Assembly (NCBI GenBank): GCA_035048815.1
Contig: JAUCBN010000023.1
Span: 20,193,501-20,257,500, forward strand
DNA: 64,000 nt
Reading direction: 5' to 3'
Origin: Abelmoschus esculentus
Lineage: Eukaryota > Streptophyta > Magnoliopsida > Malvales > Malvaceae
Part shown: piece by piece, positions 47,810-59,327 of the stretch
Layout of the letters: each line of letters starts with the position of its first letter
How positions within the stretch are numbered: position 1 is the first letter of the stretch
Program-made: the position numbers and the translations under genes
The notes under the pieces: model-generated
The model's database searches: none
What the model saw: only the letters and a program-made list of their open reading frames with translations
What the model was told of the DNA's origin: nothing

Positions 47810-49550
47810 AGTTAAAGTCCAATGCCCTAATGTCATTCTCTAAAGTTCAAGTTTTTATTATTTACAGTTTGAATTTTCAGTGTCTTAGTTGGCTTTCTTA
47901 TGTTTTGTTCAGCGGACATATAAAGGGCATGGCAATTGTAATGTGAAAGTTTATTAGGATAATTAGATATTTAGTATCCTATTTATTTTTTTTAATAAAA
48001 TGATACTTAATGTTATATTTTATTGAGTATCAAAATAAAAATATATATATAATGTTAAGTATATATATATTTTTTTTAAAAAAATTGGAAAGTACCAAAA
48101 AAAATAAGTAAATATATAATTATCCTAAATTTATTTTAATAAAATCATCATCAGCTTTAAAAGAAACATTTATCTTAGTTACGTGAGAATAATTTTCTTA
48201 TCAATAATTTTATTAATGTAAAAGAGACTGATAAAAAACATACAGTAACAATAACAACAATTGAACCATACAACAAAAACACTTATTCGAATGAATTTTG
48301 GATCGAGTACTGTTAGGTTGGGTAAAATCGGATACATGTCATTTTAAGTTGATTTGATGTTTTGACTCGATTCGGGTCGGGTGAGGGTCCATTTCAGGTC
48401 GAGTTCATTTCAAGTATGGTTAAAACGGTTCGGGTCCAAATCAGATAATTGACAGGTTCATTTCAGGTCGGTTGTATTTCAGATCGATTTTATTTTAGGT
48501 TAAATTAATTTAGGTTTTAAATTCATATTAATTAAAATTATTAAGTTTGAGTTTGATAAAAATAAGTAATTAACTAAAAAACTGATAGACTTTGAGTTGA
48601 ATATTTGATCATTTATTTCGAATTAAATATATAGTATCTAACGTCTTTAACTAGAAGGAGTCCCATTAAAAATGAATATTACACACTAGACTAAACAAAA
48701 ATATCATCAAATGATTCATATCTTAAAAATTGGGCTAAATTACAAAAATTAAAAATCAATAAGGAATAAAAATTGGACCGGAAAGAATAAAGTTTTAAAT
48801 TAAAAAGGATAAATATTAATAATATAAAATATCATCTTATTAAAAACACTAAACTAAATTAGAAAAATAAATATTAGTTAATTTGAAATAAAAATAAAGT
48901 TATAAGGACTAAATTGCAAAAATTATAAATTAATAATAATTAAATTTGGTAAAAAATTTAATTTTAATATAATTTAATACATTATAATTTATACCTATAA
49001 AATATAGTTTAATATATTTCAAAAATAAAAATATGAAATTTATATTATATAAAGAATATATTCTATATATAGAATTTGTACTATATAAGGAATATATTAT
49101 ATACATAAAATTTATAATATATATGAAAATATAAAATGTATGTATGTATGTATATATATGAAAATATATATAGTATACATTAATGTAATATTCCGAACCT
49201 AATCCGAATCCGAAGTGTCACATTCAGTTCACCCAAAACCCGATCCATCAAATTCTTTTAAAAGGACGTGTTCCAAAGCCTCGAGATATCACATTTCATA
49301 AATCCACGTAGATAAAAATAAAATATAATAAAGTGTTTACAAAACAAGAATTTTTTTTAAATAAATTATCCGACTCGAAATAAAATGCAAAGTAAGATAC
49401 AAAGTAAGATCCTATGAATACATTAAGTCCAAACTAAAGATCAAGTACTATACTCTTTAAACGGCTCTAATGTTGGGATATCCTTCTCGATGTGTTCTTT
49501 CAAAACTACCTGTTAACTACGTTAATAATTATGTTATTTTTTGGGGTAAA
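47810..49550. other. Intergenic, repeat-bearing
   Basis: Contains GGGTCGGGT-type phrases (48300-48480) and the first copy of a ~0.6-kb direct repeat (48540-49142). No gene seen. Confidence 0.5.
48540..49142 (+). repeat. ~0.6-kb direct repeat, copy A
   Basis: Aligns with 54050-54614 in the same orientation, for example 'TTTGATCATTTATTTCGAATTAA', 'CACTAGACTAAACAAAA' and 'TATCATCAAATGATTCATAT'. Both copies end in a TATG/ATGT microsatellite. No coding sequence. Confidence 0.8.
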
Positions 49551-49807
49551 CTACACCAGTGACCACCCGACTATTTGGGGATACCTATTTTGGTCACTGT
49601 CGTTAAAATTCTGAAGGAAAAGTGACGTGACTGTTAATTAAAACCGGTAAAATTATACATTTAATCCCTCTAATTTATTTATTTTTTTAATTTAATCCTA
49701 ATTTTAAATTAATAAATAAAATTAATTATCCAATCGATTGATAACACGTGTCACCACCTGATTGGAGAATGATTAGTGGAAGAAATAAAATGAAAAGTTT
49801 CTTTACA

Positions 49808-49892
49808 TGTAATAAGATTTAAACCCACAACCTCCAACATAGCAAGCAACCAACCAATAAGTAAACCACTAGGCCAAGTTACTTTTGCTGTT
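49808..49892 (-). other. tRNA-like module in left arm
   Basis: On the minus strand: TTGGCCTAGTGGTTTAC (A-box-like), about 40 bases, then GTTGTGGGTTTAAATCTTA (B-box-like). Order and spacing match pol III internal promoters. It is not a foldable full tRNA as far as I can judge, so probably a SINE head or decayed tRNA-derived sequence. Confidence 0.45.
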
Positions 49893-50607
49893 TTAAAATG
49901 TTCACATGTATTATTAAGTGATCAAGTTTTAGTAAAAAGCCTAGAATAACAAAATTTCAAGTTGATTAATATTTAAATTAAAATATTAAATATTTAAATT
50001 AAAATAATAAAACATTTAATAAATAAATCAAAATAATTAAATATTTAAAATACAAATATTAAATATTCGAATATTAAATATTTGAATATTTTTATTTAAT
50101 ATTATTCGAATTAAAATATATGAATAATATTAAAGATATAAATAAAAATATTAGTTGAAAAATAAGAAATATTCGAATATTTTAATTAAAAAATATTCGA
50201 ATAAAAATATTTATATTTTAAATATTTGAATAAAAATATTTGGATATTTGAATAAAAATCATAAATATTTAAATATTTTTTATTCGAATATGTGAATAAA
50301 AATCATGAATATTCGAATATTTGAATTTAAAAATATTCAAATAAAAATATTTAGTTTTTAATTATTCAAAAAAAATATATAAAAATATTTAAACAACAAA
50401 ATTCAAATATTCGAATAATTAAAATCTAAATATTTTTATTCGAATATTTAGATTTTAATTTATTCGAATAATTAAAATATAAATATTTAATATTTTTATT
50501 TAAATATTAATCGATTTAAACAATTGACCTTTGTTAGGGTAATTTAAATACTAAGACATAACCATCTAATACTGCTTTTTCGGGTTTCATATTATAAAAT
50601 TACATTG

Positions 50608-50672
50608 GCCTAGTTGTTCAACTCTTTACTTTATAAGTGAGAGGGCAAGAGTTCAAATCCTCTTTTGGGCAT
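50608..50672 (+). other. tRNA-like module in right arm
   Basis: TTGGCCTAGTTGTTCAAC, 30-odd bases, then AAGAGTTCAAATCCTCTT with a terminal TGGGCA. It is the inverted counterpart of the left module but considerably diverged. Confidence 0.45.
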
Positions 50673-51086
50673 TAACACTTCATTTTCATTCTTTCCTTCT
50701 TTCTCACCAACCATGTGGTGAGAAAAATATATTAAAATAATATATTAGAGGATTAACAAATCGTTTGGGTGATTAATTTTATTTATTAATTTATTTTTAT
50801 GATTAATTTAAAATAATAAATAAATTAGAGGGATTAAATATATAATTTTACAAATTTTAATTAACGTCCACGTCATCACCATTAACTGTCACGTCATCAC
50901 TGTTAACTTTTCCGTCAGAATTTTAATGGTAGTGGCCAAAATAGGTTTCAAAGTTGGGGTACCTGATTGACGAGTTCTTTAGTTGGGTGGTCAAAATAGG
51001 TATCCCCAAATAGTTGGGTGGTCAAAATAGGTATCCCCAAATAGTTGGGTGGTCACTAGTGTAGTTTACCCTTTTTTTCTTGTTCA

Positions 51087-51222
51087 GCTATAGTGGTTAC
51101 AGTAGTATATGTTCTAGAATATACTCTCAACCATTGAACTTTGATCGTTCAATCACTATGTTGTCATTACTGATGTTCAAACCGTGACCTTCAAAAACAA
51201 CAACCGTTCTTTAATCAATGAG
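51087..51222 (-). repeat. Dispersed ~145-bp repeat, copy 2 (inverted)
   Basis: Reverse complement aligns with 4701-4845. It lies directly beside the right end of the long-TIR element. Confidence 0.5.
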
Positions 51223-51623
51223 TCTAGATGGTTCGTGCTTAACAATTATGTTAGACTTTTAAGGGTGGGGCCAAAATAGAAAAATTATCTAATAGTGGAG
51301 ATAAATTTGACGTAAAAATTAGTTGAGAACCAAAATAGGAAAACAATAATAGTTGGGTGTCTAATTTTCCCAATTTCTTATTATCTAGATATTTATATTT
51401 GACTTGCTTGCATTGCTGGCCGGTTCAACAAGAAACCGAGTTTTATCTGCTAGAACTGGTAGCAATTGGCATAAATCGAAGTCAATACATCCTGGAGAGG
51501 ACAATGACAAGGAGGCAAAGAAGATCCTTTTTAGCTTCTACTTTCCTGGCAACACATAAAATCAAATTGACTCAGGAGAAAGACCTATAATCTCCACAAT
51601 TGAAGAAAACACTGCATCCAAGT

Positions 51624-53735
51624 ATGATCCAACAAGATTCCAGTTCTCTCCAGGATCAACATAAAACTCCACCTACTAAGAATTACTTCAAAGTTGTATC
51701 AAGGAAACTAGCTGGAACTTTCAGAGCATTTCTGTGTAGGAAAAGAATGAAAGATGTTACTGATGTGAACAAGATGAACAGTAACACCCAAATCAGAAGA
51801 ATTTCCTGTAAGTTTTTTCCTGGTTTGATTTATCATGATTAGTGTTAGTAATTAGTAAAGCAATTAAGATCTCACCACTATATCTTCATATCCATTGTTA
51901 ATTATAGTTTTTGTTATGTCTTCTGTAGTTTCTACTTCCACAGATCGTTCCACAGGAAGCGAGGTAAAGAGCTCAGCTGGGTTCAAGTCCTTTGGATCAT
52001 ATGGTTCTTCGAGTTCTGCTAGTGGACATATCCCAACATCCGGTTTCTCCTTTGAAGATATCTGTAAGGCAACTGGAAACTTCTCTCCAGAAAATAAAAT
52101 TGGGGAAGGTGGGTTTGGAACTGTTTATAAAGGGAGGCTCAAGGATGGATCTATTGTTGCTGTTAAGCGTGCTAAAAAGGTATACAGACGTGCATATATA
52201 GGCGTTAATTTTTTATTTTTTTTTTTTGAATGTGCATATATTGGCATTAATCTTTAGAGCATGGGGTTTTCTTCAAAAACTATATGCCAATAGCCTTGGA
52301 AAAGGATATGCTCAATTATATAGTACATTTGCAGTTAATAATACCAATCTGTGACAGGACAAGTATGACCAAGGCTTACCACTGCAGTTCAAGAATGAAA
52401 TTCTTACCTTGTCGAAGATTGAACATCTGAATTTAGTAAGATTAATTGGGTTTATGGAGCACAAAGATGAGCAAATTATAGTGGTTGAGTATGTTGCAAA
52501 TGGAAATCTTCGAGAACATCTTGATGGTAAGGAACATGTTTCAAACTCTGAACCGAAGACTAATGGATAATTGTTAATATGAATCCTAGATAGACTTATT
52601 TTCAGAGGAAAGCGCTTCAATGGTTAAGATAACGGTATATAGTTGCGTGCTAAACATAGCTTTTAATGCAGGTGCAAAGGGGAACGGGCTTGAAATCGCT
52701 GAACGTCTGGACATTGCAATTGATGTCGCCCATGCGGTTACCTATCTTCATACGTACACAGGTATTACTTGTATACTTCTCAAACTTATCTGATTTAGAG
52801 GCATTTCATTTTGTGACAAATGTGTCTAAAATGATACATTGACAGATCCTCCTATAATCCATAGAGACATAAAAGCATCGAATATCCTTATCACGGAGAA
52901 ACTCCGGGCAAAAGTGGCGGACTTTGGATTCGCACGACTGAAAATGGATCCCTCTGCGACCCACATCTCAACTCAAGTCAAAGGAACTGCAGGTTATGTG
53001 GATCCTGAATACACCAGAACATATCTGCTCACTGATAAAAGTGATGTATACTCCTTTGGTGTCTTGCTCGTCGAGTTGATGACTGGAAGATATCCAATTG
53101 AATCAAAGAGACCAGTCAAGGAACGAGTAACCATACGATGGGTGAGCATTTCATCTTTCCTTTATAACTACAAACAAAAATATTGAACATCCGTAGAGAT
53201 TTTCCGACTTGAAGTTTATTGAGTTCTTTCTGGTATGCAACTTTACAAAATCAAAGGCATCAACAATATAGTTGCCTTCTACCTTTATCCTAAACTTAGG
53301 ATTACAGCAACATATCTCTGGTTAATGTTGAATAAATGAATGGCATGCATTAGTTTATGAACTTGTTCTTCGTGCAATAAATGTTGAGTGGGAGCTTTTC
53401 TGTTGGTGCAGGCAATGAAGAGATTAAAGGAAGGAGAGTTTATAATCGCCATGGACCCAAAGCTAAGGAGAACTCCAGCATCAAACATGGTGGTTGAGGA
53501 AGTCCTGAAACTGGCTCACCAATGCTTAGCACCAATTAGACAATCCAGACCATCCATGAAACAATGTGTGGAGGTTTTGTGGCGAATCCGTAAAGAGTTC
53601 AAAGAAAAAGTGTCATCTTCTACTGCTCTTTCTACCTCTCCCAGCTCTGCAAATTTTCCTTATAGAAATGCAAAGACTAACAGGCATTTGTTTGGAATAC
53701 AAGAGGGTGACAGCTATGGATTTATTTCTGCTTAA
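51624..53735 (+). CDS. Receptor-like cytoplasmic kinase, calmodulin-binding CRCK type
   Basis: Six exons: 51624-51807, 51929-52179, 52358-52526, 52672-52761, 52846-53141 and 53412-53735, all GT-AG with consistent phases, giving 437 residues. A basic N-terminus ([20 protein letters not shown]) and a serine-rich stretch ([12 protein letters not shown]) precede the kinase domain. The domain starts with [20 protein letters not shown], then the Gly loop [11 protein letters not shown] from 120, lysine K141 in [16 protein letters not shown] (237-244) and VADFGFARL (Asp257). The tail is [27 protein letters not shown] and a short Ser-rich C-terminus. No signal peptide or membrane span precedes the domain, so it acts in the cytosol or on the membrane face. 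Closest remembered relatives are Arabidopsis CRCK1-3. The N-terminal start is the least certain point; an in-frame TTG at 51600 is not credible as a start. Confidence 0.9.
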
Positions 53736-54857
53736 AATAGCGGCTAGTGATTGATTTTTTTTGAAAAAAAATATGAATGGTTTGTCAAGTATTTCCCATT
53801 CTTTTCCCTTTGTGAATTCATCAAGTTCTTAATCTCAAATGAAATATGAAGCAACTAATGTAACAGAAGATTACTTGAAAGAACAAGTGAATCATTGTAT
53901 GTTATTACATGGCTTCTACCATATCTTAGATTGTATTTTGATTCCTTCACAGAAAATGTACAATGTAATCTCCGTAGACTACATAGGACGTAAAAACAGA
54001 TACTAGGATGGGTTTCAAGTCGGGTATTGTCATGTCGGATAAAATTGTTATTAAGTTTAAGTTTGGTATAAAAAAGTAATTAAGTAAATAACCGATAGAC
54101 TTTGGGTTGAATAATTGATCATTCATTTTGAATTAATTATTTAATATCCAACGTCTTTAACTAACATGAATCCCATTAAAAATAAATATTACGCACTAGA
54201 CTAAACAAAATTATCATCAAATGATTCATATCTTAAAAATTGGGCTAAAATACAAAAAATAAAAATTAATAAGGAATAAAACATTAGACTAAAAAGAATA
54301 AAATTTTAAATCAAAAAAGATAAACATTAATAAAATAAAATATCATCTTATTAAAAACACTAAACTAAGTTAGAAAAATAAATAGTAATCAATTTAAAAT
54401 AAAAATAAAGTTGTAAGGACTAAATTGCAAAATTTATAAATTAATAATAATTAAATTCAATAAAAAATTTAATTTTAATGTACTTTAATACATTATGATT
54501 TATACCTATACAATCTAGTTTAATACGTTTCAAAAATGAAAATATGAAATATATTCTATATATAGAATTTATACTGTATATAGAATGAAACTATATATAA
54601 AAATATAAAATGTATATTATATATGATAATATAGAATATATAATACTATATATAAAAAAAAAATATATAATATGTATGCATGTATATGTATATAAATATG
54701 TATGTAGAGATATGTATACTCATATACTATATAGTATACATTAATATATTTATATAATAAATAAGTATGTATATACAATATATTGTATATATATACTTAT
54801 ATATAAGTATGTATGTATGTATATGTAGATATTAATATATGTATATGTATATATAAG
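53736..54857. other. 3' flank of the kinase, direct repeat copy B and microsatellites
   Basis: After a likely 3'UTR (to about 53960) comes the second copy of the ~0.6-kb direct repeat and then about 240 bp of TATG/TATA microsatellite (54615-54855). Confidence 0.55.
54050..54614 (+). repeat. ~0.6-kb direct repeat, copy B
   Basis: Same-orientation homologue of 48540-49142, offset by about 5.5 kb; the two copies bracket the long-TIR element and the CRCK-type gene. Confidence 0.8.
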
Positions 54858-55525
54858 TAGGGGTGTTCAAAATTACCCGACCCGTTTGACCCGATCCGAT
54901 GACTCGGAATAAAAATACCGGGTAATTTCCAAAAAAAAAAAAATTACCCGACCATACCGGGTACCCGACCCGAGAATTAGTGGGTCAGGCTTGGGCCGAA
55001 ATTTTTGAATTCTCGGGTATCCAACCCGACCCGATTAATTTTATTACATATTTTTTTAGTTTTGAATTATATTTTTATTTTAGATTTCTTTAATATTTAT
55101 ACCTAAAATTAAATTTAAATCTCTAAATTAGTTTTATGTTTGTATTATATGCTTTTAGGTTTTTAAATTTTTTAATATATTTTTATTAATTTACTAATAC
55201 CGAAAGAAAAAACGGGATTAATACTTTTAACGTTATTTTAATGATAAAATTTAATAAATATAGATGTATATATAAATTTAAATATTCTAAAATTAACTTT
55301 AAATCACTCGTTTTTATGTTTGGTTTTGTATTATAATTTTTTAAAACTTATATGTTTAATATAAATTATTTTAATTTTAAAATAAAAAAATAAAATTATG
55401 AATCGGGTACCCGTTACCCAATTAACCGGGTACCCAGTAAAAAATAATCGATTTAAATGGTCGGGACACAGGCCGATTTTTCATGACCTAAAGGAACTGG
55501 GTCGTTTATCGGGTTGTTTTAAAGA
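54858..55525. mobile_element. hAT-type MITE, 3'-truncated second copy
   Basis: Starts TAGGGGTGTTCAAAATTACC, like 24595. The subterminal ACCCGACC blocks, the interior (AAAATTAAATTTAAATCT, GTTTGTATTATAT) and the right-arm GGGTACCCG are shared, but the final GAACACCCCTA end is missing. Confidence 0.7.
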
Positions 55526-56200
55526 AAGAGAAATGAATTCAGTTCTTGCATGAACATGTAGGATCTAATTAATGCACTTAGTTCTTGCATGCACATGTAG
55601 AATCTAATTAATGCATTTAGATAAGATAAAAGAAAAATTTTAAGGTCGTTTATCGGAGCAAATCTACGGATCAACCTCGGTATTCCTGTATAGCTCGTTC
55701 GAGTCGGGTGACATCTAAACCGGGTCGAGAGGGTTACATTAGAAGCTTTTTATATTTTGAATTTTGGGGGAAATAGGGGAATAAAAGAAGATCCAGGAGA
55801 AAGAAAAGAAAACCTTTGATTATTCTTTATATATTTTATTTGTAAAGTAATTACATTATAAGTTTCTAATAAGTAATTTTAACTAATTCCAATTCATCAA
55901 AAAAGCTTAACAACTAAGTTTCTAATATGTAATTTTAACTAATTACATTATAAGTTTCTAATAAAACTAACTTAGAAATTAATCTTAACTAATTATAAGT
56001 TTCTAATAAAACTAACTTAGAAATTAATCTTAACTAATTATAACTCAGTAGTGAAGTAATTGTAACTTAACTAATTACAATTCATTAAAGAAGCTTAACA
56101 ACTAAATTTCTAATAAGTAACGATAATCCACGATGAAAATAACTTTATCGATCTTCCTAAATTATAGAATCACTAAATTTCTAATAAGTAATTTTAACTA
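55526..56200. repeat. Local tandem duplications
   Basis: AGTTCTTGCATG(A/C)ACATGTAG followed by ATCTAATTAATGCA is present twice (about 55541 and 55580). Further on, TAAGTTTCTAATAAAACTAA plus CTTAGAAATTAATC repeats with a 45-bp period at 55951 and 55996. No gene. Confidence 0.7.
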
Positions 56201-56309
56201 GTCACGAAAGAAAAACATTTTTTTTCTTCCCCGGTTATAAAAGTAGAATTACGAGAGAAAGGTAAACAAAAAATAAAAATCATTATTATTTTATTATTTT
56301 ATTTTTTTT

Positions 56310-57838
56310 AAGGTTTAACTCAAAAATAAGTGTCTAAACTATATACTTTTTTCTGAAAATAGGTGCCTAATGTTTTTTTTTTGTTCAAATAAGTGCATGA
56401 ATTATATATTTTTTTTGAAATAGGTGACTAATGTCTTTTTTGGCTGAAATATGTGCCTAAAGTTTTACTCCGTTAGTGTTTTAAGGTAACACCGTTAATT
56501 TTTTTTATTTAACCTATAAATAGGTACTCAAACTATATATTTTTCTAATATAGGTGCCCAAACTCTGAATCATCTTCTTCCTCCTTCAGCTTAAGTCTTC
56601 TCGGGACTGTGTTCCTCCCGTTACATACATTTTTTCAGACACGGGTTCAAATTCTATGAATTCCTCTTCGGCATCATTGATTGGACCACTTAAGTCTACT
56701 GCTTCTTCATCTGAGATGTTCCCATTGGTATTGCATGAGTAAAGCTCTTACTCTATGTTTTTTTACGTTTTGGCCATGACTTTGAGGTCGTAAGTCAACT
56801 CTATTAGTCCATATTTCGTAAGTAATTAGCTCGACATCAACCGTGTTTCTCCGAACAGATTCCTCCGATTCTTTTTCTGACATATTTTCAAGCATGAAAC
56901 TTTCTTCTATTTCTTTTCGCAGTCTCCTGAGAAATTCTAAAATAAGCCGGCCTTAAAAAAAGCTTAAAAAAGGCCGTACCGAATTTCTTACAACTTTTAT
57001 AAGAAAAAAAAAGCCTAAAAAAGGTCGTACCGTTTTTCTTACAAAAGTTGTAAGAAATTCGATACACACTTTTCGATATATACCAAAATTCTTATAACTT
57101 TTGTAAGAAAAACGGTATATACCGAAATCTTTATATTTTTTGTAAGAAAATCGGTTTATAACCGAAATTCTTACAGTTTTTGTAAGAAATTCGGTATATA
57201 TCGTTTTTCTTACAAAAATTATAAGAATTTCGATATATACCGAAAAGTGTGTACCGAATTTCTTACAATTTAGGCCCCTTTTAAGGTCAGCTTTTTCTAG
57301 AATCACCCGCAGTCTCCTCCTTTGTAGCAGTAGAACTTTCCCTAGGATCTGTTATCTTCACTTCGTTAACGTTATCAGCTTCAAGCTCGATTTTTCGATA
57401 TCAACACCGGCAACGACAGATTCCCTTAGAATCGAAATTTTACCATTGCAATTGGCCAAGTCATATGAATCCATATACAACTTATGAACAATAAAGGTCA
57501 TATTTTAAGATATTTAATTAAAAAAATATTAACCATCTATATTAGAAAAATATATAGTTTGTGCACTTATTTATAAATTACATAAATTTTTTTAACGGTG
57601 TTACCTTAAAACACTAACAGAATAAAACTTTAGCCACTTATTTCAGTCAAAAAAGACATTAGGCACTTATTTCATAAAAAATATATAGTTCAGATACTTA
57701 TTTCAGTCAAAAAAGACATTAGGCACTTATTTCATAAAAAATATATAGTTCAGATACTTATTTAAGCAAAAAAAATATTAGGCACCTATTTCAGAAAAAA
57801 AAAATATAGTTTAAGCACTTATTTCTGAGTTAAGCCTT
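56310..57838. mobile_element. Long-TIR element carrying gene-like fragments (possible Pack-MULE)
   Basis: The left end AAGGTTTAACTCAAAAATAA pairs with the right end TTATTTCTGAGTTAAGCCTT. Both arms (~200 bp) are built of alternating 'AATAGGTGCCTAATG' / 'CATTAGGCACTTATTT' phrases, partly duplicated on the right. Both arms also hold GTTTTAAGGTAACACCGTTA or its complement. Inside, 56570-56928 and 57308-57480 have balanced composition and short minus-strand coding-like stretches (acidic: MSEKESEESV; DSYDLANCNG). These look like pieces of a host gene split by the nested element at 56929-57307. Confidence 0.65.
56929..57307. mobile_element. Nested Mutator-like MITE with 11-bp target duplication
   Basis: 379 bp bounded by CGCAGTCTCCT on both sides (56918-56928 and 57308-57318). 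Ends GAGAAATTCTAAAATAAGCC and (reverse complement of right) GGTGATTCTAGAAAAAGCTG are approximate inverted repeats. The body is an array of palindromes: CGGTATATACCGAAAT, CTTACAAAAGTTGTAAG and TTTCGATATATACCGAAAA variants. Confidence 0.8.
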
Positions 57839-59327
57839 TTTTGAAAGAAGAGATTTTAAAATTTATTCAACCTCAGACCTATTTGAATATAGCAGATAAT
57901 AATAGGTCCCGAAAATTAATGTGTATTCGAGTCATATGAGCTAGTAATCACCGATATGCTCATATTATTAATGGTATTGTTGTTGTGGTCAAGCGGATCG
58001 AGTAGAATTAAAAAAATTTAAATTATTCGAGTTGAGGAATCATATTTTATAACTCAAACTTTCTTTAAAAAAACTTCTAGTCGAATTTTTGAATTCTTAT
58101 ATAACTTTAGTTTTAATTATTTATCATATTATAATATAGTTTGGTTATAATTTAAACGAGTTTTTCTAAACATACAAGCTATACATATATTTTTTCTTTT
58201 ATATTTTTTCACATATGACATATATTTCTTCATATAATTTTATATTAATATATAAAAAAATTAAGAAACTTGAGTCAAACATAAACATTAATTTCATTAA
58301 TTATCAAAAATTTTAAGTTACTTAAATTTTTATTTTATAACTTAAACTTTAATAAAAAAATAAAATAAAATTTATAAAATTTTAAATTCAATCAATAAAT
58401 TAATTTTTAATTTTACTCGATCTGTAGTTTGCCAAATAAAACCTTTTTCAATAAAATTAGACCTATAGGGTCAACGGAAAAGAAATCTTAAAGGTCTCAC
58501 AAAAATTACGTGGCAGGACTTGATTGGTCTGGAAAACTTTATTTGGTTCAGACGCGAAAATTAAGAGTTTCAGAATAATTAGGAGAAATAAAACAAGCAT
58601 CAGGCAATAACTACGGGGATACCCTCCTAGTGTTTTAATGGACAAGAATACCCCTGTAATGGTAGAATTGTAATTTAAGTTTCTGTTTTACCTTTTCAGT
58701 GCTTGTATGTTTTCCTTATTATAATTCCAACCCTATAATAGTTCCTAATGTTTTAACAAGTCCTTGGTTGTTCTTATATTATAAAGATTAACTAATATTT
58801 ACTCAGTTAAGAATTATATAAAAATCAATTAAATCAGAAATTAGGTACTAATACTTGAAATTTAGGAAGTCCAAAACAGAAGGGTTTCCCACAGCAAAAC
58901 CAAAAAGTATGGGGACCATAATTAAAATAACAAGAATTAATAAGAGAAATATGCCAAAACGATGCGGATGAGCGAGGGCTAGTTTCGTCATTCTCTAAAT
59001 TCCAAAGGTTGTCGTATGAGTTTCTTCTTCCTTTCCCTTCGTCTCACTGTTTTCTATTTTGGTTTTTTTTGTTTCCTCCCTCGTCAAAGAAAATCCACAA
59101 TCTTTCTTCCATAAATTGGGCAAACAAAAAATCCTAGTTTACTTTTCTTTTTGTTCTCTTTTGCTTATTCTTTGCGTATTCCTGAAAGCAGCTTAAAATT
59201 TCATGCCGTTTAATCTATCTGCATGGATGTATTTTAAAATTGGTTTTGATTTGTTTCTGGGAACATTGTCTCTCTAGGGTTCTTGTTTTGAGGTGGAGTT
59301 TTACTCTCTCTTTTTTGTTTAAATTGA
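57839..59327. other. Intergenic and promoter region of the PHD gene
   Basis: AT-rich to about 58440. From about 58930 the sequence is CT-rich (TTCTTCCTTTCCCTTCGTC), consistent with promoter and leader of the downstream gene. No gene or clear TATA box assigned. Confidence 0.45.

Larger units (their letters stand above)
49551..51072. mobile_element. Long-TIR (Mutator-like or foldback) element with tRNA-like modules
   Basis: The left terminus GGGTAAACTACACCAGTGAC and the right terminus (GTCACTAGTGTAGTTTACCC) are inverted repeats. They continue inward for about 350 bp each, sharing GACCACCC(G/A)ACTATTTGG, GGGGATACCTATTTTGG and 'TTTAATCCCTCTAATTTATT'. A unit TAGTTGGGTGGTCAAAATAG is locally triplicated in the right arm. 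Each arm ends in a tRNA-like module (see separate entries). The centre (about 49960-50520) is an AT-rich tangle of AATATTCGAATA palindromes. No transposase. The right end lies about 550 bp upstream of the CRCK-type kinase start. Confidence 0.75.

Noticed and set aside
51357..51590. 77-codon frame just upstream of the CRCK-type gene as an extra exon
   Set aside because: No splice donor linking it in frame to the 51624 exon was evident and no similarity recognised; more likely leader or promoter.
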